Positions 43,642 to 54,258 are shown, counted from the first letter of the stretch. The stretch: 64,000 nt of DNA from Vanrija pseudolonga (GCF_020906515.1 NC_085850.1:62001-126000), one strand, 5' to 3'. Program-made: numbers and translations. Notes: generated from the sequence alone by a model not told the origin.

Positions 43642-44993
43642 ATGTCCGTCATCAACTCCCAAGTCACCGAGCTATGTGAGTCGCCGGCCACGCCGCTGCC
43701 GAAGCCACCACCCTGACACCCCACACAGTCGGGATCAAGCACCCGGTCATCCTGGCAGGCATGAACGTCGCCGCAGGCCCCAAGCTCGCCGCAGCAGTCA
43801 CCAATGCTGGTGGCCTCGGCGTCATTGGCGGCGTGCGCGCAACGCCAAAGTACCTGCGCTCGCAGATCCGCGCGCTCAAGGCCGGGCTCAACGACAAGAA
43901 CGCGCCGTTCGGCGTCGACCTCCTCCTCCCCCAGATTGGCGGCAGCGCGCGCAAGACCAACAAGGACTACACCAACGGCCAGCTCGACGAGCTCATCGAC
44001 GTCATCATCGAGGAGGGCACCAAGCTGTTCGTGTCGGCCGTCGGCGTGCCGCCAAAGCACGTCGTCGACAAGCTCCACAAGCACGGCATCGTGGTGCAGA
44101 ACGTGAGTCGCGCCAATGGCCGCTAAGCGGGGTTGTGCGGACACGCTCCTGCCTACTCTGCCCCGGGCCCTGGGCCATCGCCGCCAAACGAACCAACGCT
44201 TACAATCCCCAGATGGTCGGCCACCCCAAGCACGTCCCCAAGGCGCTCGCGGTCGGCGTGGACATCATCTGTGCGCAAGGCGGCGAGGGCGGCGGCCACA
44301 CGGGTGCGATCCCCTTCTCGCTGCTGATCCCCGCCTGCGTCGACCTGTGCAAGGGCAAGGTGTCGTCGTTGACCGGCAAGCCCATCATCGTCGTGGCCGC
44401 GGGCGGCATCTTTGACGGCCGCGGGCTCGCCGCGTCGCTCATGTACGGCGCCGAGGCTGTGTGGGTCGGCACACGTTTCGTCGCGTCCGAGGAGGCCGGT
44501 GCGCCGCCTACCCAGAAGAAGCTGCTCGTCGGCGCCAACTGGGGCGACACGGCCAAGACGCTCATCTACTCTGGCCGCCCGATGCGCGTCTACAACTCGG
44601 CCTACGTCAAGGAGTGGGAGGAGACGCGCCAGGCCGAGATCGCAGACCTTACCTCCAAGGGCATCATTCCGCACGACCACGAGCTCGAGTCCAAGCCCCA
44701 GCGCAGTGTTGAGGGCATGAAATGGGTGAGTCGGTGCGGTATGGTGCGGGTGCGAGACGGCATAGCGCGGTGATATAAGCCTGGCATGGAGCCCCGGTGG
44801 GGGGGACGCCGCGGTCGCCGCGCCGGGCTGTACACTGCAAGACGAAACTGACAATCCCCAGCTCATGGGCGATGTCGCTGCCCTCGTCAACGACGTGCAG
44901 CCAGCTCAGAAGATCATCGACGACATGGTCAACAGCGCCAAGGTTCACCTGACCAAGGGCTACGGCGACATCGTCACCAAGGCCAAGCTTTAG
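43642..44993 (+). CDS. Nitronate monooxygenase (2-nitropropane dioxygenase type)
   Basis: FMN-dependent TIM-barrel enzyme that oxidises alkyl nitronates such as propionate-3-nitronate to the aldehyde and nitrite. 350 aa; exons 43642-43675, 43729-44102, 44213-44725, 44862-44993. Signatures: HPVILAGMN, ANAGGLGVIGG-like TNAGGLGVIGG, GGEGGGHTGA with the catalytic-region His, VVAAGGIFDGRG and VWVGTRFVASEEA for FMN phosphate binding, all typical of NMO. Introns 2 and 3 (110 and 136 nt) are longer than the window average. Located between two groups of secreted-protein genes; no clear link to them. Confidence 0.93.
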
Positions 44994-45488
44994 GCCGACT
45001 GTACGGGTTTGTAGGGCATGCGATTGTATCGACAGCAACGGAAGCTGGTCCAGCAATGGGTGGTGATGGTGGTGGGGGAGGAGGAGGGGGAGGACAACAG
45101 GTGAGGGACTGACTCGCCACTGATATCACTCGAAGCGTAGTCTGGAACGAGCGGAGCTGCCTTCTCGCCGTTCCAACATCATCAAGCGCTCATGGGATGA
45201 CCGTCCCCGCGGCATGACCCAGTCAGCTTCTCATGGTTGTCGTCAAGCAAACATCAGCATCGGGCGCACCGTGTCCAGTGCCACTGTGGCATAGAGTTTC
45301 ACGAGGGCAGGGGTGGCCGCGCTTCACACAATCGTCTCCAGCTCAATGCCCGTGTCTTGGCATCGTCATACAGTCGAGCACTGTCATGTGTGGTCATCGT
45401 GACTGGGGATAGCTCACGGCGAGATGGGTCCATAAAGACTGTTACAGGTTGCGAAGATCCCGGCCCCCCACAACCAACCCCACCCCCG
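44994..45488. other. Intergenic before the small secreted protein array
   Basis: 495 bp with a GGTGGT/GGAGGA purine tract at 45058-45095 and a CATAAAG box at 45431-45437 before SSP1. Confidence 0.45.
45431..45437 (+). promoter_or_regulatory. TATA-like box of SSP1
   Basis: CATAAAG, 52-58 bp before the ATG; equivalent boxes stand before all five SSP genes. Confidence 0.45.
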
Positions 45489-45800
45489 ATGAAGCTCCTA
45501 GCAACGATCGCCCTCCTCGCCCTCGCCGCGCACGCAGCCCCCTCCCCCAAAGCCCGCGGCATCGACCCCGTATGCGACGGCTGGTGGCAGCGTTCGTGCT
45601 GCAACGGACGCCACTGCGCGAGTCTTTGGCAGCCGTGCCCAAGCGGCGACGCGTGCAAGCCGCGCTACCCGAAGCCGCCGCCGCCGTGCACGCCCGGCGT
45701 CAAGCTCTGCTGCGACGGCAGCTGCCCGTTCAACGACGACCCGAGGAACTGTCCCGACCCGCGGTCGTGTCCTGGTATCCACCCGCCGCCTGCCGATTAG
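45489..45800 (+). CDS. SSP1: small secreted 12-cysteine protein
   Basis: 103 aa, single exon. Signal peptide MKLLATIALLALAAHAAP, then a mature part with 12 Cys spaced C-x7-CC-x4-C-x6-C-x5-C-x10-C-x6-CC-x3-C-x8-C-x5-C. The block PGVKLCCDGSCP is shared with SSP4 and SSP5, and the end PGIHPPPAD with SSP4. It is one of five tandem paralogs. The even cysteine number, all after the signal cleavage, suggests six disulfides in an extracellular protein. No known domain was recognised; function unknown (wall protein, inhibitor or effector-like are guesses). Confidence 0.85.
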   Translation: MKLLATIALLALAAHAAPSPKARGIDPVCDGWWQRSCCNGRHCASLWQPCPSGDACKPRYPKPPPPCTPGVKLCCDGSCPFNDDPRNCPDPRSCPGIHPPPAD

Positions 45801-46025
45801 GGGTGTGTGAGTGGGATACAATGCTCTGTACGGACCTGTACTGTCACCTGGATGATGCCACATGTTTGTTCTCAACAGTGTTCCGCTGGAACACACACAT
45901 AGGTACGGCACAAACGGTCGTCCCGCCATCAGATGACGAACGCGACCCAGTTGCATCCGAGCAGACGTGACTCGGGTCCATCGTGAACTGATGTCTACGG
46001 GGTGAGCACGAAGCGTCGGCTGGGG

Positions 46026-46032
46026 ATATAAG
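46026..46032 (+). promoter_or_regulatory. TATA-like box of SSP2
   Basis: ATATAAG, 39-45 bp before the ATG of SSP2. Confidence 0.5.
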
Positions 46033-46070
46033 AATGCCCTCACGACTCAGTCTGGCCCCCACCAAGCACA

Positions 46071-46409
46071 ATGAAGGTCTTCGCCCTCGCACCGCTCCTC
46101 CTCGCGCTCGCAGCCGCCGCCCCGGCGCCGCTCGACCAATCCCACCGCCTCCGCGCCTTCATCTCCCAAGCAGCGCGCGGCGCGAGCACTGCCTGCGTCT
46201 CGCCGGAACGGACGTGCTGCGGCGGCCGGATCTGCGCCGCGCTGAACGAGTTCTGCCCGTCACAGGCAGTGTGCGACTTCTTCTACCGCCCCTGCCCGGT
46301 AGCACCTTGCAAGTGCGCCGGGATCTGCCCGCCCAACAATGATCCGGCGCAGTGTCCGCCCTTGAGCGCGTGTGGCGGGGCGCAGCCGCCGCCGAACAAT
46401 AACAGCTAG
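46071..46409 (+). CDS. SSP2: small secreted 12-cysteine protein, variant pattern
   Basis: 112 aa, single exon. Signal peptide MKVFALAPLLLALAAAAPAP, a short linker LDQSHRLRAFISQA that resembles the DHALRDF linker of SSP3/SSP4, then 12 Cys: C-x6-CC-x4-C-x6-C-x5-C-x6-C-x4-C-x-C-x3-C-x8-C-x5-C. The second CC pair of its paralogs is replaced by C-K-C, so the pairing may shift. CPPNNDPAQCP matches the CP-ND-D-P-NCP block of SSP1 and SSP5. It is the most diverged of the five. Function unknown. Confidence 0.83.
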   Translation: MKVFALAPLLLALAAAAPAPLDQSHRLRAFISQAARGASTACVSPERTCCGGRICAALNEFCPSQAVCDFFYRPCPVAPCKCAGICPPNNDPAQCPPLSACGGAQPPPNNNS

Positions 46410-46994
46410 CGGAATGCCGCATGGGTGGGATGGACTGAGCGAGCGGGTCTGGAGGGATAGCAGCGGCGTGAGCTCGGTTGTTTGTCTACAATGCCTTCGG
46501 GATGCCATTTGCGAGCTGTCCGTGAGAGCCCCGCCGTGGCACGCTTGATCACTCGCCGTCAGCATCCGGTTCCAGCGTACGGCATCGAGCTGCAGAGTCC
46601 AGGCCGTCATGACGCAGTCAGCCTTGTGGACAATGGGTGCTCAGACACGTTCGAAGGCGTCTCGGTCATCTCATACATCTAGTGCACCGTAAGTTCCATG
46701 GCAACCAAGCGTCGTACTGCTATATCAGTGATCGCGGCACGGGCTTGGCGTCGTCGGGATGGAGGTTCTGAACGGCCAAGCTACGTGCAGCTGACCATGC
46801 CGCGGCGAAGATGACCGACCGAGCTTGAATCACACGGAGATCGAGACGGAGAGGGGACGGCCAAGCCAAGCGTGACCCGGGCCAACCTTGTCGGTGTTGA
46901 CAACGGTGGGCATGGAGAGGCAGCTCCAGAGTGTCTCTCTCGTTCATAAAGCCGCAATGTGAGCGAGTAACTCCTCGCCCTCCCCAAACGCACA
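46410..46994. other. Intergenic SSP2-SSP3
   Basis: 585 bp; promoter of SSP3 with a CATAAAG box at 46945-46951. No remnant of a further SSP copy was recognised. Confidence 0.4.
46945..46951 (+). promoter_or_regulatory. TATA-like box of SSP3
   Basis: CATAAAG, 44-50 bp before the ATG of SSP3. Confidence 0.45.
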
Positions 46995-47312
46995 ATGAAG
47001 CTCCTCGCACCACTCGCCCTCCTCACTCTCGTCGTCGCCCTCCCAGCCGCGGACGAAGACCATGCCCTCCGCGACTTCATCGCCTCTGCCGCCACCAAAC
47101 GCGGCCTCGGCCCCGGACGTGTCTGTGGCATTGGGTCCCGGTTCTGCTGCGACGGCCGCGTCTGCACGCCATCGATGCAGGTATGCCCCCCGGCAGAGTA
47201 CTGCCAGTACCTCCCACCATGCGCAGCTGGCGTCCAGACCTGCTGTGGCGGCGCACTCTGCAAGCCCAAGGGACTGCCTGACATGTGTGGGCTGGTTTGT
47301 CCTGGCAATTAA
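46995..47312 (+). CDS. SSP3: small secreted 12-cysteine protein
   Basis: 105 aa, single exon. Signal peptide MKLLAPLALLTLVVALPA, linker DEDHALRDFIASAA nearly the same as in SSP4, then C-x6-CC-x4-C-x6-C-x5-C-x5-C-x6-CC-x4-C-x8-C-x3-C. It ends shortly after the last Cys (CPGN), without the Pro-rich tail of SSP1, SSP4 and SSP5. The shared signal peptide start MKLL and linker show it is a tandem duplicate. Function unknown. Confidence 0.85.
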   Translation: MKLLAPLALLTLVVALPAADEDHALRDFIASAATKRGLGPGRVCGIGSRFCCDGRVCTPSMQVCPPAEYCQYLPPCAAGVQTCCGGALCKPKGLPDMCGLVCPGN

Positions 47313-47732
47313 GGCTGGTGAGTGGAAGGGAATGTTAGGTTCGCCGCTAAGGTATTGCAGCGCAAGACCCTTCGCAAAGACCAAGATCCAAGTCGTGTAT
47401 CGGTAGTGACAATGTACTTTCCTTCGGGATGTTTGTGTTTGTGGAGTCTGTCTGTCAAGGAGGGGATGAAACGGCGGGGGGAGGGGGGTGGATGTCACTG
47501 CCCACCTCCGACGTCAGCCAACATGCCACGGTCATCTGACCCCCCAACGCGCCAACGCACCATCCCGACGCGGGACCCCCTGGCGCCGAGACCCGCTCAA
47601 ACGGCGCGTCGCAACCTTGTTGACAACAGCCGCTGTTTGGTGTGTTGGACGAGAGTCGTCGTCAGCAGGCGTGCGCGCGTCTTATAAGCAGAAGCGTGGC
47701 CGAAACATGCCCCCACAACCACGCCCCACGCC
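47313..47732. other. Intergenic SSP3-SSP4
   Basis: 420 bp; promoter of SSP4 with a TTATAAG box at 47682-47688. Nothing else was recognised. Confidence 0.4.
47682..47688 (+). promoter_or_regulatory. TATA-like box of SSP4
   Basis: TTATAAG, 45-51 bp before the ATG of SSP4. Confidence 0.5.
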
Positions 47733-48107
47733 ATGAAGCTCCTCGTCGCCACCATCGCCGTCCTCGCGTTCGCGTCCGCCGCACCAGTGGACGAGGACCA
47801 CGCGCTGCGCGAGTTCTTCATCCGCGCGTCCCCGCCCGGCCCCAAGCCCAACCCGCCCCCGGGCCCCTTCCCCCCCGCCCCCGGGTGCGGGCCCAACCAG
47901 CTCGCATGCTGCGACGGCAAGTTCTGCTCGTCGCCCTCGGGCCAGTGCCCCCCGTCCAAGTGGTGCAACTACTTTGATCAGACGCCGACGTGCCCGCCCG
48001 GCGTCAAGATGTGCTGCAACGGCTACTGCCCACCCAAGAACAAGCAGTCCATGTGCCCGCTGCCCAGCGAGTGTCCCGGCATTCACCCGCCGCCTTCTGA
48101 CAGGTAA
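47733..48107 (+). CDS. SSP4: small secreted 12-cysteine protein with Pro-rich insert
   Basis: 124 aa, single exon, the longest of the five. Signal peptide MKLLVATIAVLAFASAAP, linker DEDHALREFFIRA, then a Pro/Gly-rich insert (PPGPKPNPPPGPFPP) absent from the others. After it, C-x6-CC-x4-C-x6-C-x5-C-x8-C-x6-CC-x3-C-x8-C-x5-C and the tail PGIHPPPSDR shared with SSP1. Extracellular, function unknown. Confidence 0.85.
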   Translation: MKLLVATIAVLAFASAAPVDEDHALREFFIRASPPGPKPNPPPGPFPPAPGCGPNQLACCDGKFCSSPSGQCPPSKWCNYFDQTPTCPPGVKMCCNGYCPPKNKQSMCPLPSECPGIHPPPSDR

Positions 48108-48474
48108 CGGCCTGAGGGGTAGGTGATAGTGGTCCGACGAGGCGACGAGGGTCTGACAGACGCAGCCGCCACGACTTGGCCGATGGCTAGTGGTGTTGAC
48201 GTGTTTCATAGTAGTGGCCGTTGGTGTTATGCCTTGGGATGAAAGGACACTGCCAGGAGAGACGGACATGCATGTATCGCCGTCGTACACCCGCAAGTCA
48301 TTCCGCAGTCCCTCGTGGAAGCTTGCGGGCATTGAGATCGATGTGACCCAGGCTTTGACCTGGTTGACAACAAGGGGAACGGCCATATGCCCGTCCGTGT
48401 CCGAGTTGCGTTCTCATAAGAACGTCCGTCTCATGTAAGAGGGCCTTCATGCCTTCCCCACCGTCAAGCAAACA
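48108..48474. other. Intergenic SSP4-SSP5
   Basis: 367 bp; promoter of SSP5 with a CATAAG box at 48415-48420. Nothing else was recognised. Confidence 0.4.
48415..48420 (+). promoter_or_regulatory. TATA-like box of SSP5
   Basis: CATAAG, 55-60 bp before the ATG of SSP5; weaker than the others. Confidence 0.35.
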
Positions 48475-48792
48475 ATGAAGTTGCTCGCCATGCTTGCCCT
48501 CCTGTCGCTCGCGGCGGCTCTCCCGCTCGACGAGGGCGACAAGCTCGCCCCTCGCGCCGAGAAGAAGGTGTGTGGCGAATTCCAGCGGTCGTGCTGCAAC
48601 GGCTACTACTGCGCCAACTCGCTGGAACCTTGTCCGGATCCATTCCTCTGCGACCTCCTCTCGAGGGTGCAGCCATGCAAGCCTGGTATCAAGCCCTGCT
48701 GCAATGGCTTCTGCCCCAAGAACGACGACCCAAAGAACTGCCCACTGGCCTGCGTTCCGAAGCACATTGAGCCGCCTCCTCCGGTCAACTAG
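48475..48792 (+). CDS. SSP5: small secreted 12-cysteine protein
   Basis: 105 aa, single exon. Signal peptide MKLLAMLALLSLAAALPL, then 12 Cys: C-x6-CC-x4-C-x6-C-x5-C-x8-C-x6-CC-x3-C-x8-C-x3-C. RSCCNGYYC matches RSCCNGRHC of SSP1, and PGIKPCCNGFCPKNDDPKNCP matches its second half, so SSP1 and SSP5 are the closest pair although they are the outermost genes. Function unknown. Confidence 0.85.
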   Translation: MKLLAMLALLSLAAALPLDEGDKLAPRAEKKVCGEFQRSCCNGYYCANSLEPCPDPFLCDLLSRVQPCKPGIKPCCNGFCPKNDDPKNCPLACVPKHIEPPPPVN

Positions 48793-48965
48793 GTGAGTAT
48801 GACACACACCAGTGGTTAGCTGCTGACTGGTTAGATGGGCTGATCGATTCAATGCATGGTCCATCGTCTCTCGTACAGTCGTCAAGTCTACTAGTGTCCG
48901 TTGTTGATGAGTGGTACAGTGTACAGTGTCTCTCTGAATGCAATGCTGGGTGGGTGTAGTAGCCC

Positions 48966-50847
48966 TTACTTGGATGGGAAGGCGAACATGGTCAGCGTAC
49001 CGCCAAATGTCATGGCAGCGACAAAGCTGATGAGGGTGCCATAGTTGGTGTGGCCGAACGCGCCGATGGATCCGTGCATCGGAGGGGCCTTGAGGAGCGC
49101 CGTCGAGAGCGGGCCAGAGGTGAGACTGCCCACCGACCGGAGGCTCATGACAATGCCAAAGGCCAGCGGCGGCACGTTCTGATCGCCGCGCGCAAACACC
49201 TTGATCATGGTTGCCCACATGGCCGGCTGACATCCCGCCGTCATGGCCCAGACAAGCGCAAAGGCAAGCAGTGCGCCGGGTGTGGTGCCGAGAACGCCCC
49301 AGAACACGAGGCATGCGGCCGTCGCGATGGCGCAGTACACGCCCATGACGAAACGTACTGGCAGGCGGTCGGACAAGTGTCCCGCGAGCAGGTTACCGGG
49401 GATGGTGAGCGCGTTCATGAGCGCGACGAGAGCAGTGCCTCCGGGCTTGGTCGCGTTGACGGCGACGGCGAACGACGGGATCCACACGAGCGGGATGAAA
49501 CCGCCGAGCGACGTGATGAAGATGCAGGCGAACGCGACCCACGGTGACGGGTGGCGCAGCCATCCCCAGTCGAGGCGGGGTGCGGCGTGGTCTCGCGAGG
49601 TGGGGAAGCGCGAGACGGGGATACGCCGCTTGTTGAGGAGCACGAGCGGGGAGAGGAGCAGCGCAAAGCTCACCCCCATGCTGATCATGGTCCACTTGTA
49701 CCCGATGCGAGCGAGGAGACTCGTCACGATGAACGGATACACGGTGCCGCCGATGCCCGTGCCGCAGATCATGGCGCCGGTAGCCAGGCCAATGTACTTG
49801 TGGTACCATTGGAACAGGTTGGCTGCGAAGGGGAGGTAGACGGCCCCCGAGGCCGGGTACAGGATGCCAAAGGTGATGACGAGGTGCCAGGGCTTGGTGA
49901 CATACGCCGACGCGACGAGCGAGAGGGCCGCGATGGCGATGCCGGCGAATTGAATGCGGCGCTCGTGCCATGGCATGGCGGCAAAGATCCTGTGGTGTGA
50001 GCATGGGGCTGGAAGCATGGTATGTGGGTGGCAACACTCACGGGCCGAGAGGCAGGCCGAGGAACTGGAGCATGGCGGTGGGCAGAGTGGACGCCATGGT
50101 CAGCGTGCCCTCGGCGTTGCCGTCCTTGAACATGGTGCTGAGCCAGTACTCGTGCAGCACACCGATCGAGTAGGGCAAGCCCCAGACGATGCCCTCGGTG
50201 AGGCAGGCACCCAGGAGGAAGAGGAGCGCGGCGCGGCCGCCGTCGATGGGCGGGAGGCCGGGGATCTCGCGTTCCGTCTCGACGGCGCCCAGCTGCTCCG
50301 TGCTCTCGGTGGCCGGCTCGGTGGCCTGCAGGCTCGCAAAGTATCCGCCGCGCTCCAGCTCCGCGGAGATACGCCACGGGGTCGGCGTCTCCGCCGGCGT
50401 GGGGGGCACGCTGGCGCCGATGCTCGGCGCAGTCGCGACGCCGAGCGAGTCGGGCAGCGCGACCGGGCTCGGCGCAGGCAACTTTGCCTCGAGCTCGGCG
50501 CGCTCGTCGTCGTCCTCGAACGGTGAGTCGGGTGGGGGCGTGAGCTGCGGGATCGCGATGGTGCGGTTGGCGAACGCGAACGACTCGGAGCGGGAGCCGC
50601 GCGATGCGCGCCGCTCGGCGATGGTCATGCCCGCCGTTGCGGTGTCGTCGGTGTCTGTGCTTGCGAAGGCGGAGGACACGGCGGCGGAGGTGTCCTCTCC
50701 GGCCGGCTCGAGCGGCGTGAGCGCAAACGCCGTCGCGAAGGGCCGAGCGCCAGCACCGGCGCCGGCGCTCGACCTGCGCCGCGCGTGCGTGACGCTACCC
50801 AGCTCGATGCCGGTGGCCGTTGCGTCCGTGTCGTCGTTGGTGTCCAT
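48966..50847 (-). CDS. MFS monocarboxylate-type transporter (SLC16/MCT-like)
   Basis: Membrane carrier of the fungal MCT-like MFS group, 609 aa. Exons on minus: 50042-50847 and 48966-49989 (52-nt intron). The first ~200 residues are a Ser/Thr/Ala-rich cytosolic tail with acidic patches. Then TM1 starts at GGRAALLFLLGACLTEGIVWGLPYSIGVL, with later segments GTGIGGTVYPFIVTSLLARIGY and GHLSDRLPVRFVMG, and a PSK end. About 11-12 helices are likely. I chose the ATG at 50847 (MDTNDDTDAT); the in-frame extension to 51021 lacks similarity. Substrate unknown; it could carry small organic acids or sulfonates given its neighbours, but that is a guess. Confidence 0.87.
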
Positions 50848-52134
50848 CGTGTCGGGTGGAGGTGGGGGAGGGCAGGCAGTAGCGAGCTCGGACAGCAGCT
50901 GTCTCTTATGGTCCTGCCCAGCGGCGAACCCGACACGAACGGCGGCGACGTTAGATGGGGAGGGAACAGCGCGCCGTCCACCCGCGCACCAACGTGTCTT
51001 ATACGACTGACTCGAATGCATACATTACCGAGGGAGAGTAGGCAGAATTTGTCCTTTGTTCCTTTGACCTGAACCGCCATCAAGCGCGCCTCGACAGACG
51101 CCATTTGTGGCTGCCTCCTCGACCCCGCGGCGCCGCAAGTGGCGTAAACAAAAGTGGTCCAGACCGGGTCGGTACCCAAGAGCCGAAAGAACAGGGCATG
51201 GGCGGTATGGTTATTCCTTCCTGGTCCCTGTGCGAGGCCTGGGCTGCAAGCGAGGTGAGCCGCTCTCCCGCGTCCCCGAGGTAGTCGGACAGCGGGTGGC
51301 TCAGGAATGCATAGGGAGTTCAGGCGCTGCGGTCGACTGCCGGCTGTGCTATGCAGGCGCGACCAGCGAACATGTGTTGCGTGCCTTGAACTTTTTACGC
51401 GGGTTAGGAACCCACGGCGACGGGTGCAGGCAGCAACGAACGCGAGCGGCGGCGGCAAGACACGACACGAGGCAGCAGGTCATGTCGGCATCGGGCTTAC
51501 CCGACACACCTTTGACGCCTCCAGGAATGTCTCTCCGGGTCCGTCCACTCGACGACAATCTCCCGCGATGCTGGCCCGTTTGCTGTCCGCTGTCCGAATT
51601 GAACAGAGCCTGGACCCGGTCTCTCTTGGACCGACGCGGGGCAGTGAATTGTGTGCGCGTGCGGGAGAGACAGTGGGCGCTTACTTTGGCTCTGGGAATT
51701 CACTTTTGGCGACAAGCTCGATGTGCCTTCAGATGTGTGCCACTGTGGCTGGAGAAGTGGGCTGGCTCTCTCCTCCCTCACGACGACGCAAGCAGCCAGA
51801 CACGACTCGATGCAATCGATATGAAGGCACATGTGCATGCCCGACATGCCTCTGTGCGTGCCTCTGTTCTATGCATACGGGCGGCGTGGTCGGCCCCCGC
51901 CCGCGCAAATGCCAATGCCAGAGCGGAGAATACCCCGCGCCGTGTCGGTTATCAACGGCTCTGCGGCCGACATTACAACATTAACAAGGCGCGGCATCGC
52001 GTCGCGCGACAAGGCGCGGAAAGTCAGCCGCGATACTTCTTAGGTTTGCTAGGCGTCTGGTCACCCGACAACATCCACGCGACATGGTGCTACATCCCTG
52101 TCTAGTTACAACATGACACCCATACTCTACATCT
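50848..52134. other. Intergenic, MCT promoter to dioxygenase 3' flank
   Basis: 1.3 kb. A 332-codon plus-strand frame (51107-52105) lacks an ATG at its start, has Trp/Arg/Cys-rich composition and no recognisable domain, so I treat it as chance. No RNA gene was seen. Confidence 0.4.
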
Positions 52135-53438
52135 CTACTCGCCGTCAAGGGGGTACGTCTCGACCTGCGAGTTGACCTGGATGCCGCCGCGCTTGATGTA
52201 GTCCGAGTCGGGGAACGGGCGCTTCCATCCGCCCTCGGCGACGGGTGTTGAGAGCCACAGACGCAGCAGGTGGCGGCGGGGTGCAGGCGGGGCGTGATCC
52301 ACAAACGCGGTGCGCGCGTGGAACACGTGCGTGTCGGCCAACAGCTGGATGTCGCCCACCTGCAGGATCATGTGCAGCGCCAGGCGCTGCGCCGTGTCCT
52401 CGAGCACCTGGATCGCCTCGGTCTGTGCCTCTGACAGCGCGGGAATCAGGCCAGCCTCGACGTAGCGCCCGGTCGACTTGACAAAGTACGGGTCGTAGTG
52501 GGAGATGACGTGACCCTCGTAGTAGTAGAAGACCTGGTGGGCGTCAGTCAGCGAGACCACGACGCGTCGACGGTGGGCCGCGAGGCACCCGCCCCGGCCG
52601 CCCGCACTTTCCGCACTTACCGCCTTGCGGACCCAGCCGTTCTGGCCCTCGCTCTGCTCGCCCTTGCGGTCAAAGTACCAGTTGGGCGTCGCGAGCACCT
52701 CGGCGACATCCGGGCGCTCGGCCTGGATCGTGTTCCACAGGTTGTGCGCCGAGACAATGTCCGACTCGCCGCCCTCCTTCGCGCGGTGGAGGCACAGGAG
52801 GCCGACGATATCCCCCGCGTCGGCGTGGAAGAACTGGCGCGCGGCAGTCGAGTAGATGCGCACCTTGTGGATCTGGGTCGGGTCGTTGCCGAGGTCCTTG
52901 ACGTGGCCCAGCACATGGCCCTTGCCGTTCTGGCTGAGCGTGTAGCCGAACACTGTGCCGATGCCGACGTAGATCGCAGCGCTCTTCTCCACGGACCAGC
53001 GGTCGACCGGCAGTCCCTGGAGGAGTGCCACGCCGCGGCCGTCGATCAGCGACGCGCGGATGTCGCGCAGGAACGCGTGCACCTTGGGGCCAAAGTGCCA
53101 AGTGTCCTGCGAGCGTCAGGTGCTACAGCTCGGACGAACGCACATACCTTGGTGATCGCCGTGATCGGCTTGCCGGTGGCCTCGAAGGCAGCATGCGCCT
53201 CCTCGACCTCGGCAATCAGCTCATCGGTCCACTGGTGCTTCCAGTAGCTGGGGTTCTCGAGCAGCTCCTCGCGCGTCCACACTGTCGGGCCGGTGATCTG
53301 CTTCGGGAAGTTGTCGTACGGCTCGAGCAGGGAGAAGACGGGCTCGTGCTGGCCAGAGGTGAGGCCTTGGACGTTGGGCTTCCACGGGGTGGTGCGGGCG
53401 GGCTGCTCAGCCAAGACGGGGGTAGCGATGGGTGCCAT
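52135..53438 (-). CDS. TauD/TfdA-type 2-oxoglutarate dioxygenase
   Basis: Fe(II)/2OG dioxygenase of the TauD/TfdA family, 391 aa. Exons on minus: 53148-53438, 52621-53106, 52135-52533. The iron triad is visible as H-x-D in FFHADAGDIVGL and the distal His in TAFVDHAPPAPRRHLLRLWL, with the Arg that binds 2OG in the same block. The N-terminus (WTREELLENPSYWKHQW) matches fungal members. Bacterial TauD releases sulfite from taurine; fungal homologs are reported to act on sulfonates or related acids. The gene is divergent from the SfnG-like gene with 820 bp between, which favours a role in sulfur scavenging. Confidence 0.88.
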
Positions 53439-54258
53439 GGCGGAGTCGTTGGTTGTTCGCGGAGTCGTTTGCTGGGGGCTTGCTGACGCTGAGTGTCTTC
53501 TGCTACTCCTTTTTTACACGCTAGCAGCTGCAGTATCTCTCTTGGTGGCCGATGTGGAGGTGGCGCGAAGTGGCTTGGTCAAGTGTATGATGCAGCAATG
53601 TGTCCCGATACGCCCCGGAGCTGGCTGCATGTCAGCGCCGAGACATCGAGACGAGGGAGGGTTGCATGGTCGCGGCGGGAGGGATCTCTGGGCAATGAAA
53701 ACATCTGACGTGATCAGTGCCACTTTGCCTTGGCTGGGGTGCCTCGGCTCGACCCTCCCCTCCCCCACTCTGCTCGATATCAAATAACACCTCCCCCTTC
53801 GGCCTTATCGTTGGCCAGGGTGCACAAACCAGCGACTTGGCTTTCGGCTTCTTGCTTACGCTACATGCACGCGCCCAGGGCAGTCGCGTCCCTCGCCCAC
53901 CATTGACGCCATTGACGTGCTTCAGTCGTCATATCCTCCACACATCACTCTACTGCTCGCTCGGTGTGGCCACCAGCGCCGAAACGGACCTGACTGCCAG
54001 CTGCCAGCATGGGCGCCGGCGCGGGCTGCATGGCTAGCGCAGCGCGAATACAAACTAGCGTCAGCCGCCAATTGACAATGTTGTAGTGCGTGGCCAGCCG
54101 GACTGAAACCGTCCTCGAAGACGTCAGAGTCCAAGATTTCCGAGCTAGAATCTCAAGCAGCGGGAGATCCAGCGCGGCGGCCAGTGTCGAGCTTGATACT
54201 TGTAGCCATCACCATCGACGAGTGCTCTTAGTCCACACCACTAACGCCCACCACCACC
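53439..54258. promoter_or_regulatory. Divergent promoter, dioxygenase / SfnG-like gene
   Basis: 820 bp between two divergent starts of likely sulfur-use genes. On the dioxygenase side a (minus-strand) GTGTAAAAAAGG element lies about 70 bp upstream. (CCA)n and CACCATC repeats precede the SfnG ATG. No third gene was recognised. Confidence 0.45.

Noticed and set aside
51107-52105. 332-codon plus-strand frame in the MCT-dioxygenase gap
   Set aside because: No ATG at its start, Trp/Arg/Cys-rich translation, no recognisable domain.
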